Positions 1-11,200 of a DNA stretch of 64,000 bases are shown piece after piece. Origin of the DNA: Neckera pumila (lineage: Eukaryota; Streptophyta; Bryopsida; Hypnales; Neckeraceae); assembly GCA_963969595.1 (NCBI GenBank), contig OZ018417.1, positions 4,590,501-4,654,500 of the forward strand, given 5' to 3'. Each line of letters opens with the position of its first letter. Within the stretch, counting starts at the first letter, position 1. The position numbers and the translations under genes were made by a program. The notes beneath the pieces are model-generated. The model did not search any database. It saw only the letters and a program-made list of their open reading frames with translations, and had not been told where the DNA came from.

Positions 1-937
1 GCGCGTTCATGCTTCCCCCCCAAGCGTCGAAGTTCCTGAGAAACTCGCAGCTGAGGTTTTGCACCCACGTCCCGGAGTCGAGGTGGTAGGCCAGCAGGAG
101 GTTATCGAGTTGCGGGCCGCGGGCTAAGCAGTAGAGGAAGCCGTTGGAGTAGACGCCATTCTGGTAGCGTTGGAGGCGCAAGCCTTGCGGGGAGTTGCTG
201 GTTTCGGTCCATGCGTTTGTGGAAGAGTCGTAGCACTCTGTTTTTCGGATAATTGTGTACTCCCCTGCAACCAAGGAGTATCCGCCTGACGCGATAATCC
301 TGTACCTGCTGCTGTTTTTGCTGTCTCGCAAGATGTGGAGGAGGTCCGGGCATCGCGGTTTAGTCAGGGGAGGTAGTCGCCGGTGTTCGCGTGTCAAGGG
401 ATTGCAAACCGTGACTGGGAAGATTGTGCCCCTTACCAGAGCGCAGATGAGGCCGTGTGAGGAAGCACAGAGAAGCCCGTCGGAGGCGGCGAGCACGGTG
501 TCAGGGTGATCCGTCGCAACGAGGAGAGCCGAGAAAGATGGCAGCCATTTCCAGAGCTTGGTGGTTGGTTCGTAACCTGCCCATATCCACTTCTCCCCTT
601 TAGCAACAAGGAAAGCCACGGGAGCAAAAGCGTGTTGGTCTGTGGAAGTTAGACGCTCTGAAACGGGACACAACCGAAGCTGGTGAGTGACATCGCGAAG
701 CTCGTGGCACACGCTTTGCAATCGGATAACACTGTGGGCATCCAACCGTGAGAAAACCTCAACTCTTAACTCCTGCGGTAACCGCAGCAGCAAAGATCTT
801 TGCTGCTGCGGAGCACGTCCACGCTGCAAAACAGGGTTGCTGCAGGCTTCTGCCGCGTTGGGACACACCTCCTTCCTAGGGGAGACATGCTTCACCCCAC
901 ACTGGCCACCACCAAAGCGTGGTTCTCGTGTGCCCAT
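1..937 (-). CDS. F-box (probably F-box/kelch-type) protein, partial at window edge
   Basis: Seen: one open frame of 312 codons from the ATG at 937 to the left edge with no stop, so the C-terminus lies outside. Residues about 50-88 form an F-box helix bundle (LLLRLPQELRVEVFSRLD, then a VCHELRDVT segment). Downstream are blocks typical of plant F-box associated/kelch domains: a W-rich strand (KLWKWLP), ASDGLLC, VCNPLTREHRRLPPL, YRIIASGG, and an ECYDSSTNAWTE blade. Known of the family: the F-box binds SKP1 and makes the protein the substrate receptor of an SCF ubiquitin ligase; the C-terminal propeller binds the target. The ATG at 937 is the first in frame after an in-frame stop, and the first 45 residues are unconserved. 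No intron is visible. The substrate cannot be inferred. Confidence 0.85.
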   Translation of the reverse strand, partial: MGTREPRFGGGQCGVKHVSPRKEVCPNAAEACSNPVLQRGRAPQQQRSLLLRLPQELRVEVFSRLDAHSVIRLQSVCHELRDVTHQLRLCPVSERLTSTDQHAFAPVAFLVAKGEKWIWAGYEPTTKLWKWLPSFSALLVATDHPDTVLAASDGLLCASSHGLICALVRGTIFPVTVCNPLTREHRRLPPLTKPRCPDLLHILRDSKNSSRYRIIASGGYSLVAGEYTIIRKTECYDSSTNAWTETSNSPQGLRLQRYQNGVYSNGFLYCLARGPQLDNLLLAYHLDSGTWVQNLSCEFLRNFDAWGGSMNA

Positions 938-3212
938 CTCCGAGCTTCTTTTGCTATTGTGCACACAGCTGAAGTCCAACTAGTAAGCCACTCTCGCTAA
1001 GCCTAATTGGAAGCATCAAAACCCTGAATTACTCTGGTTCATCTCCTCCTTCATCTTACTTTAATAAAACGGACGCGAGAAACACAAGGGCGAACACTCA
1101 CCGTGTGTCTTCAGATCCGAAGTAGATGTCACGCGCGATGATGCTCCTCACACTCGTCCCCTCCTGGTATGCTTGATCCGAAAGCAGACATCGTCAATTG
1201 TGATCGTCCAGGGCTCAAGACTGGAGGATCTCCCAAAATTTGAACATTTGCCACTGCAATATCGGCTAACCACACCCACCCACAAGAGCTTGCGGACCTG
1301 CAGAGAGGACCTTCAACCTTGCAACGATTGTCCCCGGACCTGGAACTAGCCCTTCTTTGGCCGGCAACGACGTCGCTCAACACAAGATCCTGTCTCTGAA
1401 TGTTGCAAGTACTCTATACCCTCTACTTAATAAACCGAGAGTCCAAGATCCTTGTAAATTGCGAAATCCTAACAAAATATGTACTTTCTCCGCCAACAAA
1501 ATGGTGAATTTGCTTCGAGATGAAGGGAGACAGAGCGAGAAGACGACATGAGAGTACACAATGAAGCGAGAAAGTTGCTGGAGAGAAGACCCAAACAGGG
1601 GGCTCACGTTTAAAGGAGTGGGACCCATAGATCTGTGGGGCACGCTAAATGAACCTTTAGTTTAAGGAGCTTTAATGTCCTGTAATGAGTTACATGAAAT
1701 ATTTGCTCTACCATAACATCGACAGAAGTGCAGTAAGAAATGGCGAATCCATTTGCGTGATTCACTCAAGAGGAGGCCAATTAACTTACAGTCAAAATTT
1801 CTTCCGAAGTTTTTGCAGCTTCCCTGAAGTCAAAGAACTCTGATCCAAACAAATTGCGCAAAGAATAGTACTCCGTAATTAGCTTAGTGATCGAATGTTC
1901 CAGTTTTCCAGGGCACAGGAGTGGATGAGCACGCGGGGAACGATGGGAACGAAAGGAGCGAACGAAGTGAGAGACAGAGAGCCGCCAATCAGGTCTGGCA
2001 TTGAAGACGATCATCAGAGCCCTTCGGATGCGTGCCTCCTGCATTGTGTGCTATCACATTGTACTATTTTGTCATTTTGATTAGGGTTAAACTTATTTTG
2101 TGTCCCGGAACGACGGTGATGCGCAGGTCCTCGAGGCTGAAAGTTGGGGGTTTACTGATACAGATCTGAGCAGTAGCAGAGCAACTTTGTGATTAGGCAT
2201 TTGGGACGCCGGGAATGTGGGTCTGGAATGTGGGTCTCTTCGGGATTGGTCACTGCTTTAGTTTTGTCGTTGCAGTTGGAAGCCGGAAACGACTGCTGTG
2301 GGACGGGCAGGGAAGCGCACACAGTTGCTGTTTTACGTACTAATTTTAGTTGCAGCCGATAAACTTGTGAGGATTTGAGGAGATGGCACTGTGGAAGGCA
2401 GGGAGTAGCTTGAAGGAAAAGAGATGAGCTCCGAAATAGCTCAATCCTAGCACAACTTGCCGACTATGGCTCTTGAGGACTTAGCGAATTAGTCGCCTCG
2501 TTTCGTTCTATTGACTTTCACTAATAAGGATGCGTAGGTTCGTTGCCTTCGTCTGAAGTTTTGGGATTGATGCACCCCGAACGTCTTGAGGAGGAATCTC
2601 AGTCCAGGGAGTTTATAGAGCTTTGTATCCACCTGTGCCTGGGGGCGTAATGAGGTACAAAACCGCTTGCTGAAACTTAGTTTGCGTGCTGCTGATTGAT
2701 CGAAAGCTCGGGTGCGACGTTGTTCTCTGCATTCATCAAGGTTAGCTCTTTTCTCTTGTTAGGGCACATCTGGAAGGCCATTGCATTTTCTTCCATCTAA
2801 CTTGGATCAATTGTTTCATAGTATCAATTGGGCATTTTGAAAATCGCACAAATTTTGGGATGAGCTCATTCAAATTTTGGTCGAGATCGAGATGTCCTAC
2901 TTCGCAATTCCTTGGGGGCGACCTCTGAGATTCCCTGATACACATTAACGTTGAATAAAGTCGAGTTTTAATAGTAATTGCTCATATCCATTTAGGACGT
3001 CCAGCAAGATTGTGCCTTTGTGGGGTTGTTTCCATCGACGTGAGAAACTTTCCATCCGAGGGGAGTCAGGCCTCTTGCAGTAATCTCCTGGTCAGTCATG
3101 TAAAGTCGAGGGAGAGAGAGCGACCTAGTATTGGCGCATTTTGAGCGTCAGCATATGATGGCAAGAAGCAATCTGGAATGACTGTGCTTCTTGCTCTTTT
3201 GTTCTGGTGAAG
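938..3212. other. Divergent spacer between the F-box gene and WEE1
   Basis: This 2.3-kb region separates two divergently oriented genes and should hold both promoters and 5' UTRs. Only short open frames without recognisable domains are present. Near the WEE1 start, at 3130-3137, lies ATTGGCGC, one mismatch from the E2F octamer TTTSSCGC; this would suit a cell-cycle gene but is too weak to call a site. No repeat or RNA gene was noticed. Confidence 0.5.
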
Positions 3213-6200
3213 ATGCATGATTCCAGCTCAATGGAGCACGGTGAAGGGATAGATCTAAGTCAGCAGCTGAGCCAAGTGTGCTTGGAATCACCCCTTCATC
3301 ACAATAACAGCGAGGAGGAGTTGGCAATTCAAGACAAATATGACTTGAGAATAATCGATGATGGCGTCAATTTAGCTGACCAAGAAAATCCTTCCGACTA
3401 CATCTGCAGCCAGGACTTTTTCTGGTGATATTTCCGTTCAGCAAGACCAGTCATTTACTTCTCTCTTGCTTCCATTTGCTTCTCTGTTCCACGTTCATTG
3501 TGACTACAAATCGAAATTTGAAAGGTTTACTAGGTTAAGCTTAAGATCTTTTCATCGCTGCAAAAGGTACTATACCAGAAGGTGAAGGTAGCTGTAGAAT
3601 CTGAAGGTATTTTGTTTCGGTTTTGTAACACCAGACTTACTGTGTTTCTGTATCTGTATGTGCAGCACACCAGACTTCATTACTCCTGTAGATCAACAAT
3701 TCGCCATAGATTTGGATAACAAGGTGAATCACTCGTACAATTTTTTGTGGTTGAAAGGTAGATTAACTTGGCTCTTTATATAAAGCAGAGCATGGCGAGA
3801 GTTGGTTTTCTTGTCCGTGGTTGGAAATACATTGAATAAACAACCAACTTCACCTAGTAATTTTCCATGCAGGAAAATTCGGGATGCTTACGTTCGCCAG
3901 GTTCATTGACACCAGTACGATTGAAAAGACCGAGACCTGGTTCGCCTCACACAGCAATCGATGCTCTTAGAACATCTTGTTAATTTTTGATGATTTGTTT
4001 TGCACTTGTACATTTTAGCAGTTATTTAGTTTGCAAATCTCAGAGGATGTTCAATTCACAAATCTGGTCCTTGATTTAGATATTGGACATGCTGATGCTT
4101 GAGTACTGTAGTTCTCTATGCTTCTTATTTGACTCTCGCTCCTCATAGTTAATGTCATGAGCACTGGTTTAGTCGGCATAGTCTGAAGTCCGTTCCATGT
4201 CCTGGATGTGAGCACTCAGTACCCGTGAATTTCCTGAGCCTCTTGCTTGCATGCTTGATCAGATTCCGTTCGTTCACAACCAAGTTGGTTGGATGATAGT
4301 CCGCCAGATCAAGATCTGGAGATCATTCCGCTTGCAGAAACTCCTTCAATGGTAGAGGATATTAGTACCTCGTCAACGGATATTAAGACGCAACTTGCTC
4401 AGCTAAGTGCCATTCCACCTTGTTCACGAGGAAGGCTGGCTAGTATGCGGCGGCGTGTCCAATCTGCTGTGTGTTTACAAAACCCATTCTTGGAGGAGGA
4501 TGCAAACTTGCTGCAGAAGTTGAATGCACAAGGTAAAGTGCAGTGTTTGGCATCCACACCCTTATGTAGGTGATGTTGAATGGTCTCTTTGAATTCTAGT
4601 ACTTCATTATAAAGGGCGCACATGTAATTTGATATCCAGTGTCTATGAATTTTACTGCTTGTGACGTAAAAAAGTTCGAGGATAGGTCTGGTTTGATGTG
4701 GTTTCTCTGTCTTGCAGCTCGAATGCCAGCACCATTTTGTGGTCAAACAAATATTTCTCGTTATCGAGAGGATTTCCATGAGATTCAGGTACGATTGTGA
4801 AGTTCTGGACCATGCAGTTTTTCTCTTTTAAATTACTTATATGCTGCTGTGATTGCATTTTCTTACCAACACCAGCGTCTTGGAATTACAAACCTCCTTG
4901 TGGTGCGAAATGGCAGGAGATTGGACATGGTAACTTCAGTCGCGTTTTTAAAGCTTTGAAAAGAGTTGATGGTTGCTTATATGCTGTCAAACGTTCCCAG
5001 CATCCTCTTCGGATGACCAGTGAGAGGTTTCATTTCCTTTCCTCTCACACTGTTTTGCGCAGATACTTAGTTATTTACTTGAGGCTGAACTCTGTGTCCC
5101 TTGTTTCTGCTATGTGACTGTCATATTACTAGTTGCCGAAAATTCTGCTTGTTTGTCCAGTAAACAAAGGTCCTTCATGAGGACTTTTTACATTGAAGGA
5201 ATTTAAAATCACTCCTCCCTTTCCCTATTTGTGCAGAAAGCAAGCACTGACAGAGGTGCAGGCTCTTGCAGCAGTAGGTGAGTTCAGACTGAAGCCGAAA
5301 CCAGTCACGATTTTTGTCAGTGTTATTAACAACGACGTTGACGCTTGATTTGCCATCAGACATGGCGTTGAAGCTGTTGATGACTAGTTTGTAGAAGTAA
5401 ATTAATGAATATGGAAGCCTATGTGGGAAACACTAAATTGTTAAACCGCAACCCAAATGCGACCATTCGTCAAATATAGACTTATTTTAGATTCTATGTT
5501 CTATAATGATATGGTCAATTATCTTGCAGGAGCTCATGAGAACGTGTTGAGGTATCACACAGCTTGGTTTGAGAGTGATTACTGCTACATTCAAACAGAG
5601 ATCTGTGATGGGACGCTAACGCAGTTACGAAACTCTGACTCTAGTGTTTCTCAAGAGTCGTCACTATTGGAGATCATGCGACAGGTACGTACCATGGCTG
5701 CCAAGTGTTCAGTATAAAACGCTCTAGATTTTCGCTTTTCTAGTATCATCTACTGGTGTCTAAATTGCAGTATAGCTTCTGTACATGATGCCTATGGTTC
5801 TCTCTGTTTTTAAGCTGACGAGCCCAGTACGTTGGAGCTAACTTTGCTTTGTCGTGCTAGATGGCAAGTGCACTATGTGTCATCCACTCGAAAGGTTTAG
5901 TTCACTTGGATCTCAAACCAGACAACATTTACGTTCTTGATGGAGTTTACAAGATTGGAGATTTTGGACGTGCAACTAAAGCAGATGGAAGCATGGACAT
6001 CGAAGAGGGTGATTCTAGATATATGCCATTAGAGATTATGAATGATGACTACAGTCAGCTCCCAAAGGTTGACATGTTTGCGCTTGGTGCGACAATCTAC
6101 GAACTAGCAAAGGGATCACCCCTCCCGAATTCTGGAGCACAATTTCAATTGTTGCGGGAGGGGAAGTTAACTCTCCTACCTGGATACTCCACCTCATTTC

Positions 6201-6761
6201 AAAATATCTTCAAGGTAAGTTACCGCATCCCTTCGCAGTTTGGATCGAGCCATCCAGCATGATTAGGCTACGAATGCCTCTTGATGATGTAGTCGTCCCT
6301 CATTCGAACCTTTTAAGGACTTAGATTTCATGGTTTTTAAATGACCAAATTGATTGAACAGATTCTGAAAACTATAATGTATATAGAGCCAAATTTTGTA
6401 TTATTAGGATAAGTGAATAACATTGCCTATGTCGGCGAAAGAATAAGTGTAACTGAATAGTACGTAGTCTCCTACATAACCCACTCAAAAGTCCTAAAAA
6501 AATTCATTTCGCCGAATTTTGCGTTCTTGTTCTTGAAGGGGCTTTTCAATTGCTTCAGTAGTGGAACTCAGACTAGCACAGTATCTCGCAGATTGATAGC
6601 TCGCACACTCTTGTCATATAGTCTACCAATCTGAGAAGTCTGTTTTGCAGGCCCTCATGCATCCATCGCCAAGCGCGAGGCCATCAGCCACCGAGCTGCT
6701 AAAGCATTCTATCTTCCACCGGGATCTTGCCCCGACTCAGGACACACTCGATGGTTGCTGA
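3213..6761 (+). CDS. WEE1: WEE1-type protein kinase (10 exons)
   Basis: Inferred join: 3213-3424, 3666-3723, 3873-3978, 4263-4532, 4718-4788, 4917-5026, 5237-5277, 5530-5684, 5861-6214, 6651-6761; 1488 nt, 495 residues, all GT-AG and in frame. The size matches plant WEE1 (about 500). Residues 1-238 are a variable regulatory N-terminus with proline-directed sites and a basic patch (LTPVRLKRPRPGSP), plausibly CDK-site and nuclear signals. The kinase domain starts at about 230: glycine loop GHGNFSRV (242-249), ATP lysine K264 in LYAVKRS, catalytic HLDLKPDN with D358, metal-binding D375 in GDFG, then EEGDSRYMPLE, the WEE1-style activation segment. Known: WEE1 phosphorylates the inhibitory tyrosine of CDKA in the nucleus and restrains entry to mitosis or S-phase progression after DNA damage. 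The start is the first ATG in frame with the conserved part; a GTG two codons upstream is not used. Confidence 0.9.
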
Positions 6762-8227
6762 CAAGCCTACCTTACCTTGTAATATGAGGAAAAATTCTAG
6801 AAGCAGGATGCCATTTCTAGTCTGTTTGCCACTTCTAGAAATTTAAACTCGTAGTTTTGTAGAAAGATCCGAACCAAGTGCAATTTGAACCAAGCAATAC
6901 AGGATCTAATCCTGCATGTGTTAGGATTTCTTCCTGCACATTAGCACGATACATAGACCTTGTTACATAGAAGCCACTACGGTACATATCAGATACAGAT
7001 GGAACCTCCACTGCACAGGTCCAGATGTGCTTTCAGGCTTTAGATTCTTAATTTCAGGATATTCAGACCTGTTAGGAAGACAGGTTATTCATCTCCTGGA
7101 CAATTTTTTGTTATGTAATTTTTCTCAATGTTTGCAATACAGTACGCACATTCTTTCGATGTTTGCAATACAGTACTCGAATTCTTTCGATGTCTACTTA
7201 CTAGTCCATTATTGTATTTCATGTAAAGCACTAATCCCTCTATTGCGCCGTTCACCAGGTCGATGAATGTGAATGAACTCGATGGAACCTGATTCAGCTG
7301 TGCTACTTTAAGGCTTCAGATTTTTAATCCCAGGAGATTTAGGCCTGTTCAGGTTTTTCATCGATCTCTTGGCCATTTTTTGTTATGTAATATTCTCGAT
7401 GTTCGCAATACAACACTTGTATTCTTTCGATGTCTTCTTTCAAGTCCATTATACATCCACATACCCTTAAGTGAGGTTGTTTTTTTTGTGCTCTTTTTTT
7501 TTTTTTTATTGTTACGTTGAAATCCCGGAACCGTGCATCCACCAGTCGCGTTCTTGGTGGTGTTGGAAAGCCCTGGAGGAGTGCATAGGCTTTGTTTTGT
7601 GACGTTCCAACCTACGGTGTGAAAGATATTGAATTTTGAAGTCTTTATGAAATTAAAAATTAAAAAATTACCTCTACTTTTAGTTCGTCGGCACAAGGCA
7701 CACTACACAAAATAGTGAAACTAGGTTGCCTTACTTCAAGAAAGTTACTTTACAAGCCATCAAAATCAACAAATATTTCTACAGATATTTCAGTCTCTTT
7801 GTACACATGGAGGCTCATGAGTTCCAATTACAACAGTACTTGGTTCAAAAGTTTTATGCATTCTGGTAGAGAAACAATAGATATTTATTTAGTGTAGAAT
7901 GTCAAGAAATTAGTGAGGGGCCGCAACCTACTTTCGCTATTTTGTGTAAGCTAGTTTGTTACAAAAGCAAATCCGTGTACTGAGCTGGTCTCACCAGGTG
8001 GATGAACGTGGATGAAGGTGGATGGTCTTGGATGAACGTACCTCCGTCGGTCTCTCCACTCAGCTTCGGATCGCACGACCTCAGCCTCTTCTGTTGCAGA
8101 GCTTTTGATCGAGATGGGGGACTCTAGCTTCGTCCCTCTACACCAAAGCTCTTGCTAATGGAGGCAGCAAATTCATTGCATTAAGCAACCAATTCTCTCC
8201 GGTGGGTCTTGCGAGAGTGTGCACACA
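6762..8227. other. WEE1-GatA intergenic region with a diverged tandem duplication
   Basis: WEE1 3' UTR and GatA promoter. Two similar blocks occur at about 7036-7222 and 7313-7454. Both share a GGCTT(T/C)AGATT(C/T)TTAAT opening, a TTTTTTGTTATGTAAT core and a TTCTTTCGATGTCT segment followed by AGTCCATTA. A short GGATGAA(C/T)GTG(G/A)ATGAA motif recurs at 7262 and 7998. No gene is visible. Confidence 0.5.
7036..7454 (+). repeat. Diverged direct tandem duplication (two blocks, about 280-bp spacing)
   Basis: Blocks 7036-7222 and 7313-7454 align over most of their length with small gaps; the first also contains an internal doubling of GATGTTTGCAATACAGTAC. The origin is probably local duplication. 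Some translation frames are open but show no conserved protein. Confidence 0.55.
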
Positions 8228-11200
8228 ATGCTGCACTCACGCCCAATGTGGGCTCGCAAGGTCTCCCCTGTCGGCCATCCCCAAGTCTTTCATTCCTCCA
8301 ATTTGCAGCTTGTGCTCCCCCACCAGCCGTTGCGAAGAACCTCAACCGAAGTGCTATGCTCTTCCGCCACTGCCACCGAATCCTCAGTCTCCACAAGTCC
8401 CGTATCACTAATTCGCAAGATTCGAGAGAGTCTACTATCTGGGGAGAGGACCGCAGTGGAGATCACGGAAGCCTACCTTGCGAAGCTGCGGGAGCGGGAG
8501 CCCCACATTCGGAGTTTCTTGCACGTCTCGGAGAAGGCGCTCCAAGATGCGCAGGAGTTGGACAAGAGGATTGCGGAGGGAGGAGGGGGGGAATTGGGGG
8601 TGTTGGCGGGGGTGCCGATAGGGGTGAAGGATAATCTTTGTACAAGGGATATGCCGAGTACGGGAGGCTCGAGAATTTTGAGAGGCTATTGTCCGCCGTT
8701 TGATGCTACTGCGGTGGCGAAATTGAGGGCGAAGGGGGCTGTTCTGGTGGGGAAGACGAATATGGATGAATTCGGAATGGGGAGCTCGACGGAAGGTTCT
8801 GCGTATCAGGTTGATTCTCTTTGCCTGAAGATTAAATGTTTTTGAGTTGAGAATGTTTAGCTGTAACCCTTAAACCCTTAAGCGCTCCAAAGTCCATATT
8901 CTGGATGAGGAACAGAGTGGTTCAGGGGAATGTCTTGTTCAAATAATTTGATATTCTTGTGAGCAAGACCAATATGGATGAATTCGGAATGGGGAGCTCG
9001 AGTGAAAGCTCTGCACATCACGTCGCCGCTCTTGCCCGGAGACCTATTGTTTTCGTGTTTATAGGTTTTTTCTTAAACCCTTAAGCGCTCCGAAGTCCAT
9101 TTTCTGGATAATGCTTCAGGACAATGTCTTGTACAAATAGTTTCTCACTGTCCAAAGTAATGCTTGAATCTTTCAAGTATAAACTTCCTCTACAACTAAT
9201 TTGATGAAATTGAGGTTGATAACATAATTGTACAAAGATATAAGCGGGTAGAATGTAGAATCGGAAACCGCTCCTGCAGTATACTCAGGAACCCCAGATC
9301 TCTCCGATTCAAGATGTGTCTCTAGTAGAGGTTCTCGATTCTACATCTGCCCTGATATAAGCAAAAATGTGCAAAGTTTCAATAAAAGATTTGGGCGTTA
9401 AAGGGTTTATCCCTGGAGAGCCAAGAACCCTAAAGTAGTTCGCATTTTTTTTCACATTTTTAGTAGATATATGGATACTTTCTCCTGTCTAATTTCGTTT
9501 ATTCTTTCACCAATACATCCAATGTTCTTCGCTGATTCTGGTGATATAAAATTTGGTCCTATCTGAAGTATATTCTTTACACTGTGATCAATCCAATTAA
9601 TCGTTTTAAAATTTTGAATCCTTGGTTTTTGAGGGCTTAATTTGTAGCAGTATGAATCTATAGAATTTCTCCCTTGACTCCAACCCTCCCTTTTCGTGAC
9701 TCAGAGTGAACAATCCTTTTGGCCCTGCTTAAAGGATACTCTAATGTTTTCTGAGGTTTGAGACCTAAAGTTTTTTGAGCGGCAATGCTGATCGATGTGC
9801 ACCCGTGGTGTGCAGGTGACGTGCAATCCTTGGGATTTGTCGAGGGTTCCAGGAGGGTCTTCAGGCGGTTCGGCAGCCGCTGTGGCCGCTGGGCAGTGTG
9901 CAGGGGCGTTGGGAAGCGATACAGGCGGCAGCATTCGGCAGCCTGCAAGTTTTTGTGGGGTGGTGGGGTTGAAGCCTTCGTATGGCCGCGTTTCGAGGTT
10001 TGGTTTGATGGCTTATGCATCGTCTCTGGATGTGGTGGGCTGCTTTGGAAGCTCGGTGATGGATTCTGCAATTCTTCTTGAAGCTATTGCTGGCGCTGAC
10101 AAGAACGACTCCACGTGTAGCCCTCAGGTAAAACCCCGTGTGCTGACTACAGTGCTTTGTTAGGGTTTAGGGTTTAGTTCAATTAGAGCCATTTTAGATT
10201 GCACAGTCGAATTAGTAAGTTTGAGATATCAAGGGATACAGCTTGTTTGGTTCAAGAATCACTTTATATTTGTTTTACCTTGTTTTATTCGATGTCGAGT
10301 TTAGACTAGTGACAAGAATGAGTATGAAGAGGTGGCGCTTACTGTGGCATAAAAGTATTTGAGGTAATAAGGTTTTAAGCTACGTCATTGGGGTGGATTG
10401 GATAGTTGTTACCTCAATTGCATTCATAAGGTGTCATAAATGGAATGGTGATTTTTAAGCATTTTATCTCACACCTATTTGCACATGCCGTTGCTACAAG
10501 TTTCAAGCTTGTTAGGTGAAGCTTGTTGCTTCGACTCGTGCAATCTGAAGTGGCCCTTAGAGAAACTCTACCTAGGTTACGAATTATGCCTGTATTAATC
10601 TCTTTTAAGAGACCTTAAGCATTGAGCGTTCCATCTAGTATGCTTTCCCCATTGAAGTATATTCACCAATGTCATGATTGAGATTTTGATGCTACCTGGA
10701 AGTGCACTTCATCTTTGTTATCGTAGCGGTTATTGTTACTGAAGAAGAGCTTCTGTGGTTTGGAGTTTAGGACGTACCAGACTATACTACCAACCTGCTC
10801 CCTGTTGATGGTCTGAGCAGTAAGCCGTTGGCGGGAGTTAAATTTGGTATCATCTCTGAGACTGTAGGTGACGGTGTTGATGAGGATGTTCTGTTAGCTG
10901 TTAGACAAGCGGCAGCACATCTGGAGAGTCTTGGTGCGTCTGTAAGAGAGGTACGGCTGGTTCTTCATTGCGTTTCATGTTTTTGAACTTGGAGGAATGC
11001 TTAATCTTGGGCTTTCAGATATTTATTGGCTGGTTTACGGCAATCGTTTTTGACTAGAGAGCTCAGCGAATTGTTACAATGTGGATCTAGGTCGCAATGC
11101 CCAACTTTTCTCTCGGTCTCCCTGCGTATTACGTGCTGGCAACTTCAGAAGCCTCTTCAAACCTCGCCCGATATGATGGTGTCAGGTATCTTAATCCTGT

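Noticed and set aside
1129..2080. Several 60-88-codon frames between the F-box gene and WEE1
   Set aside because: They overlap one another on both strands, show no domain and have no consistent exon structure; treated as promoter/UTR noise.
3130..3137. E2F-like site ATTGGCGC upstream of WEE1
   Set aside because: One mismatch to the consensus and a single occurrence; expected by chance in this length of sequence.
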